A stretch of 64,000 bases of DNA, taken from Lewinellaceae bacterium. GTDB taxonomy: Bacteria; Bacteroidota; Bacteroidia; Chitinophagales; Saprospiraceae. The position numbers were made by a program, and so were the translations under genes. Positions within the stretch are counted from its first letter, which is position 1; each line of letters starts with the position of its first letter. The stretch covers positions 310,001 to 374,000 of the forward strand of contig JACJYA010000001.1 in assembly GCA_020636315.1 (NCBI GenBank), in the 5' to 3' direction. This document shows, in pieces, positions 32,591-41,252 of the stretch. The notes under the pieces were generated by a model that had not been told where the DNA came from, made no database searches, and was given only the letters and a program-made list of their open reading frames with translations.

Positions 32591-32650
32591 ATCGTTTTTT
32601 CACTGTTTTCTTTTCCACTTTTCCACTTTTACACCTTTCCACATTCACTC
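32591..32650. repeat. Pyrimidine-rich degenerate repeat tract
   Basis: TTTTCCACTTTTCCACTTTT followed by ACACCTTTCCACATTCACTCC, located between the GH3 and TMTC-like genes. Read on the other strand it matches the purine tract at 19681-19775. It has no coding potential and may affect mRNA stability between two genes of the same direction. Confidence 0.5.
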
Positions 32651-34663
32651 CTTATCCATTTCCGCCTTCAGGCCGGGGTCCATCTCATAGGCTTTGCGGC
32701 GATACTGCTGGCCCAATTCCGTGTTGCCCAGGTTCAGATAGGCAGTGCCCAGGTCATACCATCCTCTGGCTTTGGCGGGGTCTGCCTGGGTAGCGAGGGT
32801 AAAGTATTCCACCGCCTTTTCCCGGTCGCCTTTTATGCCATGGGCAACGCCCAGCAGGCGGAGCACTTCATATTCATTGGGCAATATTTCTCTGGCCTGG
32901 TTGAGGTAAAGAATGGCCTGGTTCAGGTCACGCTTTTGTTCACCGAAATACTTTCCGGCATCCTTGTAGGTGATTCCCAGATTGCGCCTGGCTTCCGAAT
33001 AATCGGGGTCAAGGGCCAAAGCGTTCTTATACGCTTCAATAGCGTTTTCGTATTGCTGCAGATAGTTGTAGGCATTGCCGAGCAAAAGATACGCATTTTT
33101 ATAGGCGGGATGAATGCGGAGGGCTTCTTTCAGGTGCTGGATGGCCTGGTTGAGCATAGCGGCCTTCCGGGCAGGGTCCTGAACGGACAGAGATTGAGTG
33201 ACCAGTTCGCCTCCCACGGCATTGCGCAGTTTTGCACTGTTGGGAGAATGCCGGATATCTGTAGTGAAGAGCGTGTAATTGTCTTTCCAGGCGGGATTGC
33301 GCAACACGGTGCGAACCGAGTAGGCCAGCGCAACAACCAGCAATAGCCCCAGCACAGGAGTGAATTGCCGGAAGGCGGGAGCTTTACCTTTGGGCTTCCG
33401 TGCAACAGCCCACCGGTACCCCAGAATGGCCAGCAGCAGGCAGTACCCGACCGAGGGCATGAACATCAGGCGCTCGGCCATGTGGGTGCCCACCGGGAAG
33501 AAGAGGTTAGAAACGATGGAAAGAGTAGCCAGGTAATAAAGGAGGGCAAAACTTACCGGATCTCTTTTCGGCAGTTTCCGCAGGGCGTAAACCAGCATGG
33601 CGGCATATACCACCAGGCTCAGCCACACACTCCAGTCGCCAAAGTCCATCACTCCAATCTGGCGCGGATAATAATCATGGGTGAGCACAATGGGGAAAAA
33701 CAGCAACAGGATGTATTTGCCAAGCGTGTAAAAAACGGTAGCGAAGCGTTCTTCGGCAGTAAAGGGCAGATACTGTCCTCCTTCGGCCTTTATAAAGGGG
33801 TTGTTCATCATTTCCATTGTCGGTTCGCTCAGGCTAAAACCCAGAACGGAAAAGCGAATGGCCAGAAAGACAGCAGCGGCGACAACAAAAGGTGCTGCCT
33901 GATGCACGATCACCCCCGGGCTGGCCTTAGTGAAGCAATAATACGCCAGAGGCGTAACGGCCAGAAAAGTAATGGCATTCTCTTTGGACATCAACCCGAG
34001 GAAAAATACAAGGCCGGCAATCACATTCCAGGCCGGCCGGTTCTCCCGGTAGGCCCGGAAGGAATAATAGAGCGCCGCCAGGCTCCCCAGCAGCGCAACG
34101 ATCTCATCACAACCTTTGATATTGGCCACCACCTCGGTATGGATGGGGTGAACGGCAAATAAAACACCGGCAGCCAGAGGAATAAAGAAAGCTTGTGGTT
34201 TACCCTCCGAAGCATTGAATATCTTCAGCAGGAGCAGGTACAGGACAGCCGTCGTCAGGCCGTAAAGCAGGCCGTTGGACAGATGCCCCACAAAGGGTGT
34301 CTTTCCGAAAAGCTGTACTTCCAGCGCAAAGAGCACCAGTGTCAGCGGGCGGTAGCGGCCGCCGGCCACCAGGCTGGCTTTGCCCTCCTCCCTGAAGAAC
34401 CCGTAAAAAGTATCCTTCGACAGAATTCCCGGGATACCTGACACGCCATCTTCCACGAACATGTTGTTGTAAATGACGATAGCGTCATCCAGCGCGTAAT
34501 CGTGCGTCAGCGTGTTGGCATAGAGCAGGAAGCTAAGGGCAAAGAGGCCCCAGGCCACTGCACGCTTATTGCTGAACCATGCGGGAAACCCCTGGCTCGC
34601 AGCCGCCGCTTTGGGAGGAATAGCTCCCGTTTTTTTGTTCGCCTTCTTACTTCGTTTCGCCAT
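32645..34663 (-). CDS. TMTC-like polytopic membrane protein with TPR tail
   Basis: 672 residues. A basic N-terminus (AKRSKKANKK) precedes about 10-11 membrane helices (about 33-470) and then four or more TPR units (about 480-665; for example AYLLLGNAYNYLQQYENAIE and EVLRLLGVAHGIKGDREKAV). The first loop contains LTHDYALDDAIVIYNNMFV and GRYRPLTLVLFALE. The DD pair and RYRPL match the GT-C fold of protein O-mannosyltransferases and the TMTC/DUF1736 family. It may transfer a lipid-linked sugar to exported proteins; Bacteroidota O-glycosylate many. The enzyme activity is inference. It is 70 bp upstream of the GH3 fusion, same strand. Confidence 0.82.
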   Translation of the reverse strand: MAKRSKKANKKTGAIPPKAAAASQGFPAWFSNKRAVAWGLFALSFLLYANTLTHDYALDDAIVIYNNMFVEDGVSGIPGILSKDTFYGFFREEGKASLVAGGRYRPLTLVLFALEVQLFGKTPFVGHLSNGLLYGLTTAVLYLLLLKIFNASEGKPQAFFIPLAAGVLFAVHPIHTEVVANIKGCDEIVALLGSLAALYYSFRAYRENRPAWNVIAGLVFFLGLMSKENAITFLAVTPLAYYCFTKASPGVIVHQAAPFVVAAAVFLAIRFSVLGFSLSEPTMEMMNNPFIKAEGGQYLPFTAEERFATVFYTLGKYILLLFFPIVLTHDYYPRQIGVMDFGDWSVWLSLVVYAAMLVYALRKLPKRDPVSFALLYYLATLSIVSNLFFPVGTHMAERLMFMPSVGYCLLLAILGYRWAVARKPKGKAPAFRQFTPVLGLLLVVALAYSVRTVLRNPAWKDNYTLFTTDIRHSPNSAKLRNAVGGELVTQSLSVQDPARKAAMLNQAIQHLKEALRIHPAYKNAYLLLGNAYNYLQQYENAIEAYKNALALDPDYSEARRNLGITYKDAGKYFGEQKRDLNQAILYLNQAREILPNEYEVLRLLGVAHGIKGDREKAVEYFTLATQADPAKARGWYDLGTAYLNLGNTELGQQYRRKAYEMDPGLKAEMDKE

Positions 34664-34865
34664 TTGCCCGATAAAAAGGAAATTCTACGTTGAGCAGGAA
34701 AAGCCCGGAGCGGTATCCCGTTATGGGCCATTTAAAAACTATATTCCTGATGAACCAAAATATTGATTTTTTCAGGACTTCCGGTAATGCCTTTCGGGAA
34801 AATTATTGTTAAGGAATGATAAAGGCTGTAGTTGGCCATAATAAAACTACTCTTAACTTCCCGGC

Positions 34866-35720
34866 ATGAAGAACATCGAAGAATTGCTCGGCCTGCTCGA
34901 CCTGGAGGCCATTGAGGAGAACATATTCAGAGGGCAAAGCCGCAGCGTCGGCAGCCAGCGCGTATTCGGGGGCCAGGTACTGGCCCAGGCTCTGCAGGCC
35001 GCCATTCATACCGTCCCTGAGGGCCGGCTCGTGCACTCCCTGCATGCCTATTTTATCCTGCCCGGCGATATTGAACTGCCCATCGTATTCGAGGTGGACC
35101 GCATCCGCGACGGGGGAAGCTTCACCACCCGCCGGATCAAGGCCATACAGAAGGGGCATGCCATATTCAACATGTCTGCTTCTTTTCAAAAAAAACAGGA
35201 AGGGTTCAGCCACCAGATCAGTATGCCCAATGTGACGCCTCCCGGCGGGCTGATGAGCTGGGACCAGTTGGTGGAAGAATTCGGCTCCCAGTTGCCGGAA
35301 ACCATCCGCCGCTTTCTGGAGATCGACCACCCTATCGAGTTTCGGCCGGTAGAACGCGTTCACCCTATGCTGGCCGGCAAACAGGCTCCCCGGCGCCACG
35401 TCTGGATGCGTTCCAAAGGGTCCATGCCCGATAACATTACCGCCCACCAGGCGGTGCTGGCTTACGCTTCCGACTACAACCTGCTGACCACCGCCCTGCT
35501 GCCCCACGGCAATGAAGTGGCCGGCGGCAACATCCAACTGGCCAGCCTGGACCACGGCATGTGGTTCCACCGCGATTTCCGCATGGACGACTGGCTGCTC
35601 TACGCCATCGACAGCCCCAGCGCATCCGGAGCGCGTGGGTTCACCCGGGGCAGTGTCTTCGACCGTAATGGGAGGCTGGTTGCTTCAGTAGTGCAGGAGG
35701 GGCTGATGCGGCCGGTGTGA
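34866..35720 (+). CDS. tesB: Acyl-CoA thioesterase II
   Basis: 284 residues, the usual size for TesB, a double hotdog. N-terminal hotdog: FRGQSRSVGSQRVFGGQVLA and VHSLHAYFILPGDIELPIVF. C-terminal hotdog: LAYASDYNLLTTALLPHG, LASLDHGMWFHRDFRMDDWL and DRNGRLVASVVQEGLMRP, covering the Asp/Thr/Gln catalytic network of the family. It hydrolyses medium and long acyl-CoA to free fatty acid and CoA in the cytoplasm. Single gene, divergent from the TMTC-like gene across about 200 bp. Confidence 0.93.
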   Translation: MKNIEELLGLLDLEAIEENIFRGQSRSVGSQRVFGGQVLAQALQAAIHTVPEGRLVHSLHAYFILPGDIELPIVFEVDRIRDGGSFTTRRIKAIQKGHAIFNMSASFQKKQEGFSHQISMPNVTPPGGLMSWDQLVEEFGSQLPETIRRFLEIDHPIEFRPVERVHPMLAGKQAPRRHVWMRSKGSMPDNITAHQAVLAYASDYNLLTTALLPHGNEVAGGNIQLASLDHGMWFHRDFRMDDWLLYAIDSPSASGARGFTRGSVFDRNGRLVASVVQEGLMRPV

Positions 35721-35770
35721 AACCAGGTTTAATTTTTGTATATTTATTTGCTCATTGATCAATCAACATC

Positions 35771-36328
35771 ATGGCTGTAAAACTGGCGCAGCGGTTAATT
35801 ACCACCGAGGAATATTTTAAAATGGCGGAAGCCGGCATCCTGAAACAGGATGACAGGGTAGAATTAATTGATGGCAAAATCATAGAGATGAGCCCTATTG
35901 GCAGTAAACACGCTGCATGCGTAGATAAGATCATCGCTACACTCAATAGATTGAATAACCCGGATGTTTTGATCAGAGGACAAAACCCGATCAGGTTAAA
36001 TAAGTATTCAGCGCCGGAGCCGGATGTAGCGATCGTAAGGTTTTCACCTGATTATTATTCAAGTGGGCACCCTTCGGCTGACGATATACTTTTGGTTATT
36101 GAAGTATCCGACTCCTCCCTGGAATATGACAGGGAGATTAAGCTCCCGCTTTACGCTTCCGCAAACATTCCGGAATGCTGGATCGTCAATCTGGAAAAAA
36201 GGGAAATCGAAGTGTACCATTCTCCTGTCGGGGATCGATATAAAAGCAACGAATTATTCCTTTTCGAGGATGAAATGCCCGCCAGGCCGGTTGGAGTTAC
36301 TTTCAAAGTAAGCGAACTCCTGGTGTAA
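35771..36328 (+). CDS. Uma2-family (DUF820) PD-(D/E)XK nuclease-like protein
   Basis: 185 residues. The Uma2 pattern is complete: LITTEEYFKMAEAGILKQDD, RVELIDGKIIEMSPIGSKHA, SAPEPDVAIVR (first catalytic acid) and LLVIEVSDSSLEYDREIKLP (E-V core and following Lys). The family is highly expanded in cyanobacteria and some Bacteroidota, often next to repeats. Its biological role is unproven, though a restriction-like fold is clear. The stop codon is directly followed, with no gap, by the stop codon of the convergent trhO gene. Confidence 0.9.
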   Translation: MAVKLAQRLITTEEYFKMAEAGILKQDDRVELIDGKIIEMSPIGSKHAACVDKIIATLNRLNNPDVLIRGQNPIRLNKYSAPEPDVAIVRFSPDYYSSGHPSADDILLVIEVSDSSLEYDREIKLPLYASANIPECWIVNLEKREIEVYHSPVGDRYKSNELFLFEDEMPARPVGVTFKVSELLV

Positions 36329-37375
36329 TTATTCCAACACCAGTTCTTCATCTCTGCGAACCGCCTTGTACCTGCCCTTCCCGAACTTCGTCCCGTTGAA
36401 TTCCACTTTTCCCCTCAGTTCTTTCTGCTGCTCCTCCGGCAACCGGATGAAATCGCTGCACTTCTGAGAGCAGCACTGATGGTATTTTTCGGCGCACTTC
36501 TCACACTGAATGAATAGAATGTGGCAGGCGTCATTGGCGCAGTTGACATGCGTATCACAAGGCTGGCCGCACTGATGGCAACGGGCTATGACCTCTTCCC
36601 CTATATGCTCGCCCATGCGCTCATCGAAAACGAAGTTCTTGCCCCGGAACCGGATGGGCAGGCCCTTCTCCCGACACTGCCGGGCATATTCGATGATGCC
36701 GCCGTCGATCATATACACCTTGCCGAAGCCCTTGTGAAGGTAATAGGCGCTAGCTTTCTCACAACGAATGCCACCGGTACAGTACATGATGATGGGATGG
36801 CCTTTTTTATCCTTGAGCAGCTCTTCCACTACCGGCAGCGCCTCGCGGAAAGTTTCCACATCCGGGCAGATGGCTCCCTCGAAGTGGCCGACCTCGCTCT
36901 CGTAATGGTTGCGCATATCCACAACGATGGTATCAGGATCTTCCATCAGTTCATTGACCTTTTCGGCGCTGAGGTGTTGACCCCGTTTGGTGACGTCGAA
37001 GCTCTTGTCATCCAGCCCGTCCGCCACGATCTTGTGACGCACTTTGATCTTGAGCTTATAGAAAGACCTGCCATCATCATCGACGGCGATGTTCAGGCGG
37101 GCCCCGTCCAGCCACGGGATAGCATACATGTCCTGCCGGAAAGCTTCAAAGTTCTCATCCGGCACGGAGATCTGTCCGTTGATGCCTTCGCCGGCAACAT
37201 AAATACGGCCGAAGACGCCCAGCTTGCTCCAGCGGCGATACAGTTCGTCACGAAAGCCCTTGGGGTCTTCAATCTGATGGTAGCGGTAAAAGGAAAGGGT
37301 CGTTCGCGCCTCCCCGCTTTCCAGCATACGGCGCTTCAACTCGTCACTATTGACGAGGTTATACAATCTCGGCAT
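36329..37375 (-). CDS. trhO: tRNA uridine(34) hydroxylase, rhodanese family
   Basis: 348 residues. The N-terminal acylphosphatase-like domain (about 1-110, RIYVAGEGINGQISV), rhodanese domain (about 130-240) with active-site C199 in YCTGGIRCEKAS, and a C-terminal Cys cluster (about 265-315: CHQCGQPCDTHVNC, CHILFIQCEKC, CCSQKC) are all in place. TrhO (YceA) makes 5-hydroxyuridine at the tRNA wobble position in a prephenate-independent, oxygen-using reaction. The Cys-rich tail probably binds zinc. Single gene. Confidence 0.93.
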   Translation of the reverse strand: MPRLYNLVNSDELKRRMLESGEARTTLSFYRYHQIEDPKGFRDELYRRWSKLGVFGRIYVAGEGINGQISVPDENFEAFRQDMYAIPWLDGARLNIAVDDDGRSFYKLKIKVRHKIVADGLDDKSFDVTKRGQHLSAEKVNELMEDPDTIVVDMRNHYESEVGHFEGAICPDVETFREALPVVEELLKDKKGHPIIMYCTGGIRCEKASAYYLHKGFGKVYMIDGGIIEYARQCREKGLPIRFRGKNFVFDERMGEHIGEEVIARCHQCGQPCDTHVNCANDACHILFIQCEKCAEKYHQCCSQKCSDFIRLPEEQQKELRGKVEFNGTKFGKGRYKAVRRDEELVLE

Positions 37376-37746
37376 TTTCGATGGTTTGGTACGTTAAGCA
37401 ATAAGAACAAGTTGCAGGCTTGTTGGGCATAAGCCCGGAGCTGCCAACTGTACCCGCCGCAAGCTTTGTTAAGGGCTCTGCGGATGAATTTTTCAGAAGG
37501 CAAAGATAATAGGATTTTGCTGGAATGGAAAGAGGGGAAGGAACCGGCGCCTGACTAGTGGCCAGGCGACTTAAAGTTCGCCTGGCCACTAGTCGGCTTA
37601 AAAAGGATTACTTTAGTAAAGTTACGATTTTCCGCTCAGAAAGAATGAGACAGTTTCCCTCCCTTTGTTGGCTGCTGCTTTAGCCCTGAACACAAAATAA
37701 AAACTCGTAAAAATCTGATTTTCAATTAATTAAACACTTATAATAA
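37376..37746. other. Intergenic region, 371 bp
   Basis: It contains the second full copy of palindrome C at 37553-37594. Otherwise it is AT-rich near the right end (GATTTTCAATTAATTAAACAC), where transcription of the ACMSD-like gene ends. No reading frame or RNA gene recognised. Confidence 0.45.
37553..37594. repeat. Dispersed palindrome C, copy 2
   Basis: The 17-bp stem GACTAGTGGCCAGGCGA and its complement surround CTTAAAGT. The inner 15 bp and the loop are identical to copy 1 at 10912-10953; only the outer two bases on each side differ, and they changed together so pairing is kept. Confidence 0.8.
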
Positions 37747-38754
37747 TCAACTAAACGCCGAACCCTCCAACGCCAACCATTCCAGAGTGTTGTCTGCGAA
37801 TATGCCTTCTACAGTTTGCTGCGGCAGGCCCATCTCTTCAATAAAAGCGCCGATCTCAAGGTCGCCCAGCGGGAAGGGGTAGTCCGAACCGAGGCAAACC
37901 CGGTTCTCGCCGGCCGTATCCAGCACATACCGCAGCATACCGGGGTCGTGGGTGATGCAGTCCACCCAGAATTGTCCCAGATAATCGCGAGGCGGCACAC
38001 CATTGTCAATGGCCACCAGGTCGGGCCGGCAGTTGAACCCGTGCTGGACCCGCCCGATCGTGGGCAGGAAGGAGCCTCCGGCGTGGGCAAAGCAGGCCCG
38101 CAGGCGAGGCAGGCGTTCGAAGACGCCTCCGAAGATCATCGAACAGATGGCGCGGGAAGTCTCCGCCGGCATGCCCACCAGCCATGGCAGCCAGTATTTG
38201 CGCATGGAGTGAAAGCCCATCATTTCCCAGGGATGGACGAAGAGGGACATATCCAGGTCCTGGCAGGCCTGAAAAACGGGGAAAAATTCCGGCTCACTCA
38301 GGTTCTTATCATTGATATTGGAGCCGATCTGTACACCTGCCAGGCCAATCTCCCGGCAGCGCTCCAGTTCCTGAACGGCAAGGCCCGCATCCTGCATGGG
38401 TATGGTGCCCAGGCCGATATAATGCCGGGGGTGATCCGCCACCGTTTGGGCGATATCGTCGTTGAGGAAGCGGGAAAGCTCCAGGCAATCCTTTGGTTTT
38501 GCCCAGTAGGAAAACATGACCGGAATGGTGCAAACCACCTGCACCTGAGTATGGTATTTTGCGTACTCCCCGATGCGTTTTTCGGGGTCCCAGCAATTGG
38601 AGGCGATCTCGCGAAAGAACTCCCCGCCTTTCATCATCCGTGCCCGTCCGGGTGCGTGATGTTCCAGATAAATGAAATCCCCGTAGCCGAACTTATCCGC
38701 AAAACGGGGCAGCTTTTCGGGAATGATGTGCGTATGCATGTCGATCTTCAACAT
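37747..38754 (-). CDS. ACMSD-like amidohydrolase (decarboxylase)
   Basis: 335 residues, close to the known length of 2-amino-3-carboxymuconate-6-semialdehyde decarboxylase. The metal ligands are visible: H7 and H9 (MHTHI), H174 (LFVHPWEMMG), H224 (CFAHAGGSF) and D291 (GSDYPFPLGD). ACMSD diverts the kynurenine/tryptophan pathway away from quinolinate. No kynurenine gene is in the window, so a related substrate within amidohydrolase family 2 is possible. It is 59 bp upstream of the TolC gene's end on the same strand but appears to be a separate unit. Confidence 0.85.
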   Translation of the reverse strand: MLKIDMHTHIIPEKLPRFADKFGYGDFIYLEHHAPGRARMMKGGEFFREIASNCWDPEKRIGEYAKYHTQVQVVCTIPVMFSYWAKPKDCLELSRFLNDDIAQTVADHPRHYIGLGTIPMQDAGLAVQELERCREIGLAGVQIGSNINDKNLSEPEFFPVFQACQDLDMSLFVHPWEMMGFHSMRKYWLPWLVGMPAETSRAICSMIFGGVFERLPRLRACFAHAGGSFLPTIGRVQHGFNCRPDLVAIDNGVPPRDYLGQFWVDCITHDPGMLRYVLDTAGENRVCLGSDYPFPLGDLEIGAFIEEMGLPQQTVEGIFADNTLEWLALEGSAFS

Positions 38755-38813
38755 AGGGGCATGGCTGGTTTGGTTAGAGCAGTACCGGCGAAGGTACAGC
38801 TTTTGCCCAGCAG

Positions 38814-40112
38814 CTACAAGTCCAGCAGCCAGGCATCCAGCAAAGCCTGAACATAAGCCTTTTTGGCAGCGATCAGTTGTTCCCGGCTGTTTACCAGGGT
38901 TTGCAAAGCATCAAACACGGGCTGGAACCCGGCCACTTCGTTCTGATAGTTAAAGCGGGCCAGCTGCAGGTTTTTTTCCGCCGTTTCCATGGCTTGCCGG
39001 GCCAGTAGTGCCTGTGCCCGGGCGCTTTCCATCTGAAGTGAAGCCCGGATGGCCTTGTTTTCCTGCTCAATACGATAGGCCTGCACCTGGTTGCGCACCT
39101 GTTCCATTTTCAGGTTTTCTATCTGCTCGCCGTATTGCCGGTCCTGCCCGTCGTAAATGGGAACGGTGGCCGTCAGGCCGACATAGCTCTGGCCATACCA
39201 GCGGTTGAGGTCATAAAGGTTGGGCGACTGGGAAAAGAACTGGGCGCCGAGATGCCCTTCGGCATCTACTGTGGGCAACCTGGACCGGTTGAGGCGGCCC
39301 AGTGCGTTGCGCGATTCCTCCAGTTGAAGATCATAATTGCGGATGTCGTAATTGTCGGCCGTATTCAGGCTAACCGTATCTTCCATGGACAGGCCAAGGC
39401 TGTCTGTAAGCCGAAGCTCCTCCCCGGAGGGGAAGTGCATCTCCAGCTTCAACCCGGCGAGGCTAGCCTTCCAGTTGAGGCTGTCGGCATAGGCCTTGTT
39501 CTGCTGTTGCCGGTACTGCTGGTTCAGAGCGTTGAGCAGGCTGAGGTTTTCCAGCTCGTTTTCCACTCTAATTCGCACATCCTGCCGCAGGGAATCCAGG
39601 CTGCTTAGCAAACGCCGGCTATTCTGGCAGGCTTCCCGATTCAGCAGCGCCTGATAATAAGCCGCCACCACTCTGAGCCTTATCCTTTTTTGCTCGAACT
39701 CCTCATCCAGCACCGCTTTTTCCCGTCCGATTGCTTTCAGTTCCCGCTCAAGGTGAAATACGGGGTCATAGACTTTCTGCCGCACCGTTATCCCGACAGC
39801 GCTGGAAAAAGCCGTTCCAAACTGTACTTCAACAAGCTCATTCCCGGAACCGCCGGTAAGGCTTGCCGGCAAAAGGGTGGTCTGCAGGATGGGGTTGTAC
39901 CGAAAATCGGCGGAAGCTGAAACCTGCGGGAGCCATTGCCGCTCCAGCCGTTCTTCTTCTGCTGCTGAGGCCTGCTGTTCCAGCCGGCTGTTGGCCAGTC
40001 CGGGATGATGCTCCCGGGCATACCCCACCGCATCCTCAAGGCTGAAAGAGCGCTGTCCCATCAGACCATTAGAAAGGAAAAGAAAAATTAAAATATTAAG
40101 CACACTTCTCAT
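38814..40112 (-). CDS. TolC-family outer-membrane efflux protein
   Basis: 432 residues. A signal peptide (1-19, ending LMG-Q) is followed by two repeats of long coiled-coil helices (HPGLANSRLEQQASAAEEER, EQIENLKMEQVRNQVQAYRI) and short beta segments (YVGLTATVPIYDGQDRQYGE), the outer-membrane-factor plan. It is the last gene of a four-gene operon (ATPase, adaptor, permease, TolC; gaps 70, 3 and 18 bp), so it forms the exit duct for the DevBCA-type pump. Confidence 0.92.
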   Translation of the reverse strand: MRSVLNILIFLFLSNGLMGQRSFSLEDAVGYAREHHPGLANSRLEQQASAAEEERLERQWLPQVSASADFRYNPILQTTLLPASLTGGSGNELVEVQFGTAFSSAVGITVRQKVYDPVFHLERELKAIGREKAVLDEEFEQKRIRLRVVAAYYQALLNREACQNSRRLLSSLDSLRQDVRIRVENELENLSLLNALNQQYRQQQNKAYADSLNWKASLAGLKLEMHFPSGEELRLTDSLGLSMEDTVSLNTADNYDIRNYDLQLEESRNALGRLNRSRLPTVDAEGHLGAQFFSQSPNLYDLNRWYGQSYVGLTATVPIYDGQDRQYGEQIENLKMEQVRNQVQAYRIEQENKAIRASLQMESARAQALLARQAMETAEKNLQLARFNYQNEVAGFQPVFDALQTLVNSREQLIAAKKAYVQALLDAWLLDL

Positions 40113-40130
40113 GGTGATAATTTTGGGCGG

Positions 40131-41249
40131 TCAACGGAAAACAGAGGCAGGTTCTACTTTGCGGATGCGGAAAATGGCCAGCAACGCTCCCCCCAGAGAA
40201 AGCAGCAGGGTAGCCAGCAACAAGCCTACCCAAAGCATCCAGCCGTATTCAAAGATCACCCCGGCGCCGGCGATGCCTTTCCTGAAGCCAACCAGAAGGA
40301 CGGCAGCCAGGGAGAAACCTACTATTGCGATCAGCAGCGCCTGGGATAGAATGATGCGGGTGACGTACCCGTTGGAAGCCCCGATGGCCTTCATGGTCGC
40401 ATAGTCGTTGAGGCGTTCAATGGCCGCAGAATAAAGCGTCAGGCCAATAATGACCATACCGGAAATGATCGCGAAAATGATCAGGGTGAAAGTAGAAGTA
40501 CCGATGCCGCTGTTGCTGAGGTTCTCTTTTCGCGTCTGTTGTGAAAAAGCTTCCCGTTCCCAGGCGCGGATACCAAAAAAACTACGGTTAATGGCCGCCA
40601 CCACGCTGTCTGCCGGGAAACCATCCCTAACGGCCAGCAATATGGCGCTGGCTTTATTGGCAGGCACCTTGCCCAGCGTTCTCGCCCGGTTGACAGTAGT
40701 GACCAACAGCGAACCTCCGAATCCCCGGGCGCCGCGGGTAATGGTTTTGATGTAAGACCGCCGGCCGCTGATCTCCAGCGGTTCGCCGAGTTCCAGGCTG
40801 TCCATACTGTTGATGTCGAAAACGTCAACGGATACCCCGCCGTTATCCAGCAGGCCGTATTTACTGCCTTTTATCACCCGCCAGGGTTCCAGCAGAAATT
40901 CCGGAGCTTCCACTCCGACCAGTTGGACGGGCAGCTGTTCGCCGTTGCGCAGTTTGGCGTTGGCGCCAGCCAGTACCAGAGGGGATACGATATCCACCCC
41001 CGGGATGGATTTCAGTTCGCGGGCATACCGCATATCCACCTGCCCGAGGCGATTGGCGTCGCGGGCCTTATCGTTGACCACCCAGATGTCCGCTTTCGAA
41101 TTATCGACCAGAGTAGTCATCAGGCTGGTGAGAAAAATGAAAATACCCGCCTGCTGGCCAATGAGGAAAATGGCCACCAGGACACCGAGAGTGGCCCCAA
41201 AAGCTTTGGGTTTATCGTAATTGATGAATTGTAACGCCTGGCGGAACAT
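40131..41249 (-). CDS. DevC-like ABC transporter permease (FtsX family)
   Basis: 372 residues with four membrane helices: one near residues 20-42, then about 260-290, 308-335 and 343-362. A periplasmic domain of about 215 residues sits between the first two (MacB/DevC arrangement). Typical fragments are GLTLYSAAIERLNDYATMKA and IGASNGYVTRIILSQALLIA, the coupling helix to the ATPase. The start FRQALQFINYDKPKAFGATL matches DevC openings. It works with the ATPase and HlyD-type adaptor to export a lipid, glycolipid or peptide; the substrate is unknown. Confidence 0.9.
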   Translation of the reverse strand: MFRQALQFINYDKPKAFGATLGVLVAIFLIGQQAGIFIFLTSLMTTLVDNSKADIWVVNDKARDANRLGQVDMRYARELKSIPGVDIVSPLVLAGANAKLRNGEQLPVQLVGVEAPEFLLEPWRVIKGSKYGLLDNGGVSVDVFDINSMDSLELGEPLEISGRRSYIKTITRGARGFGGSLLVTTVNRARTLGKVPANKASAILLAVRDGFPADSVVAAINRSFFGIRAWEREAFSQQTRKENLSNSGIGTSTFTLIIFAIISGMVIIGLTLYSAAIERLNDYATMKAIGASNGYVTRIILSQALLIAIVGFSLAAVLLVGFRKGIAGAGVIFEYGWMLWVGLLLATLLLSLGGALLAIFRIRKVEPASVFR

Positions 41250-41252
41250 CGA

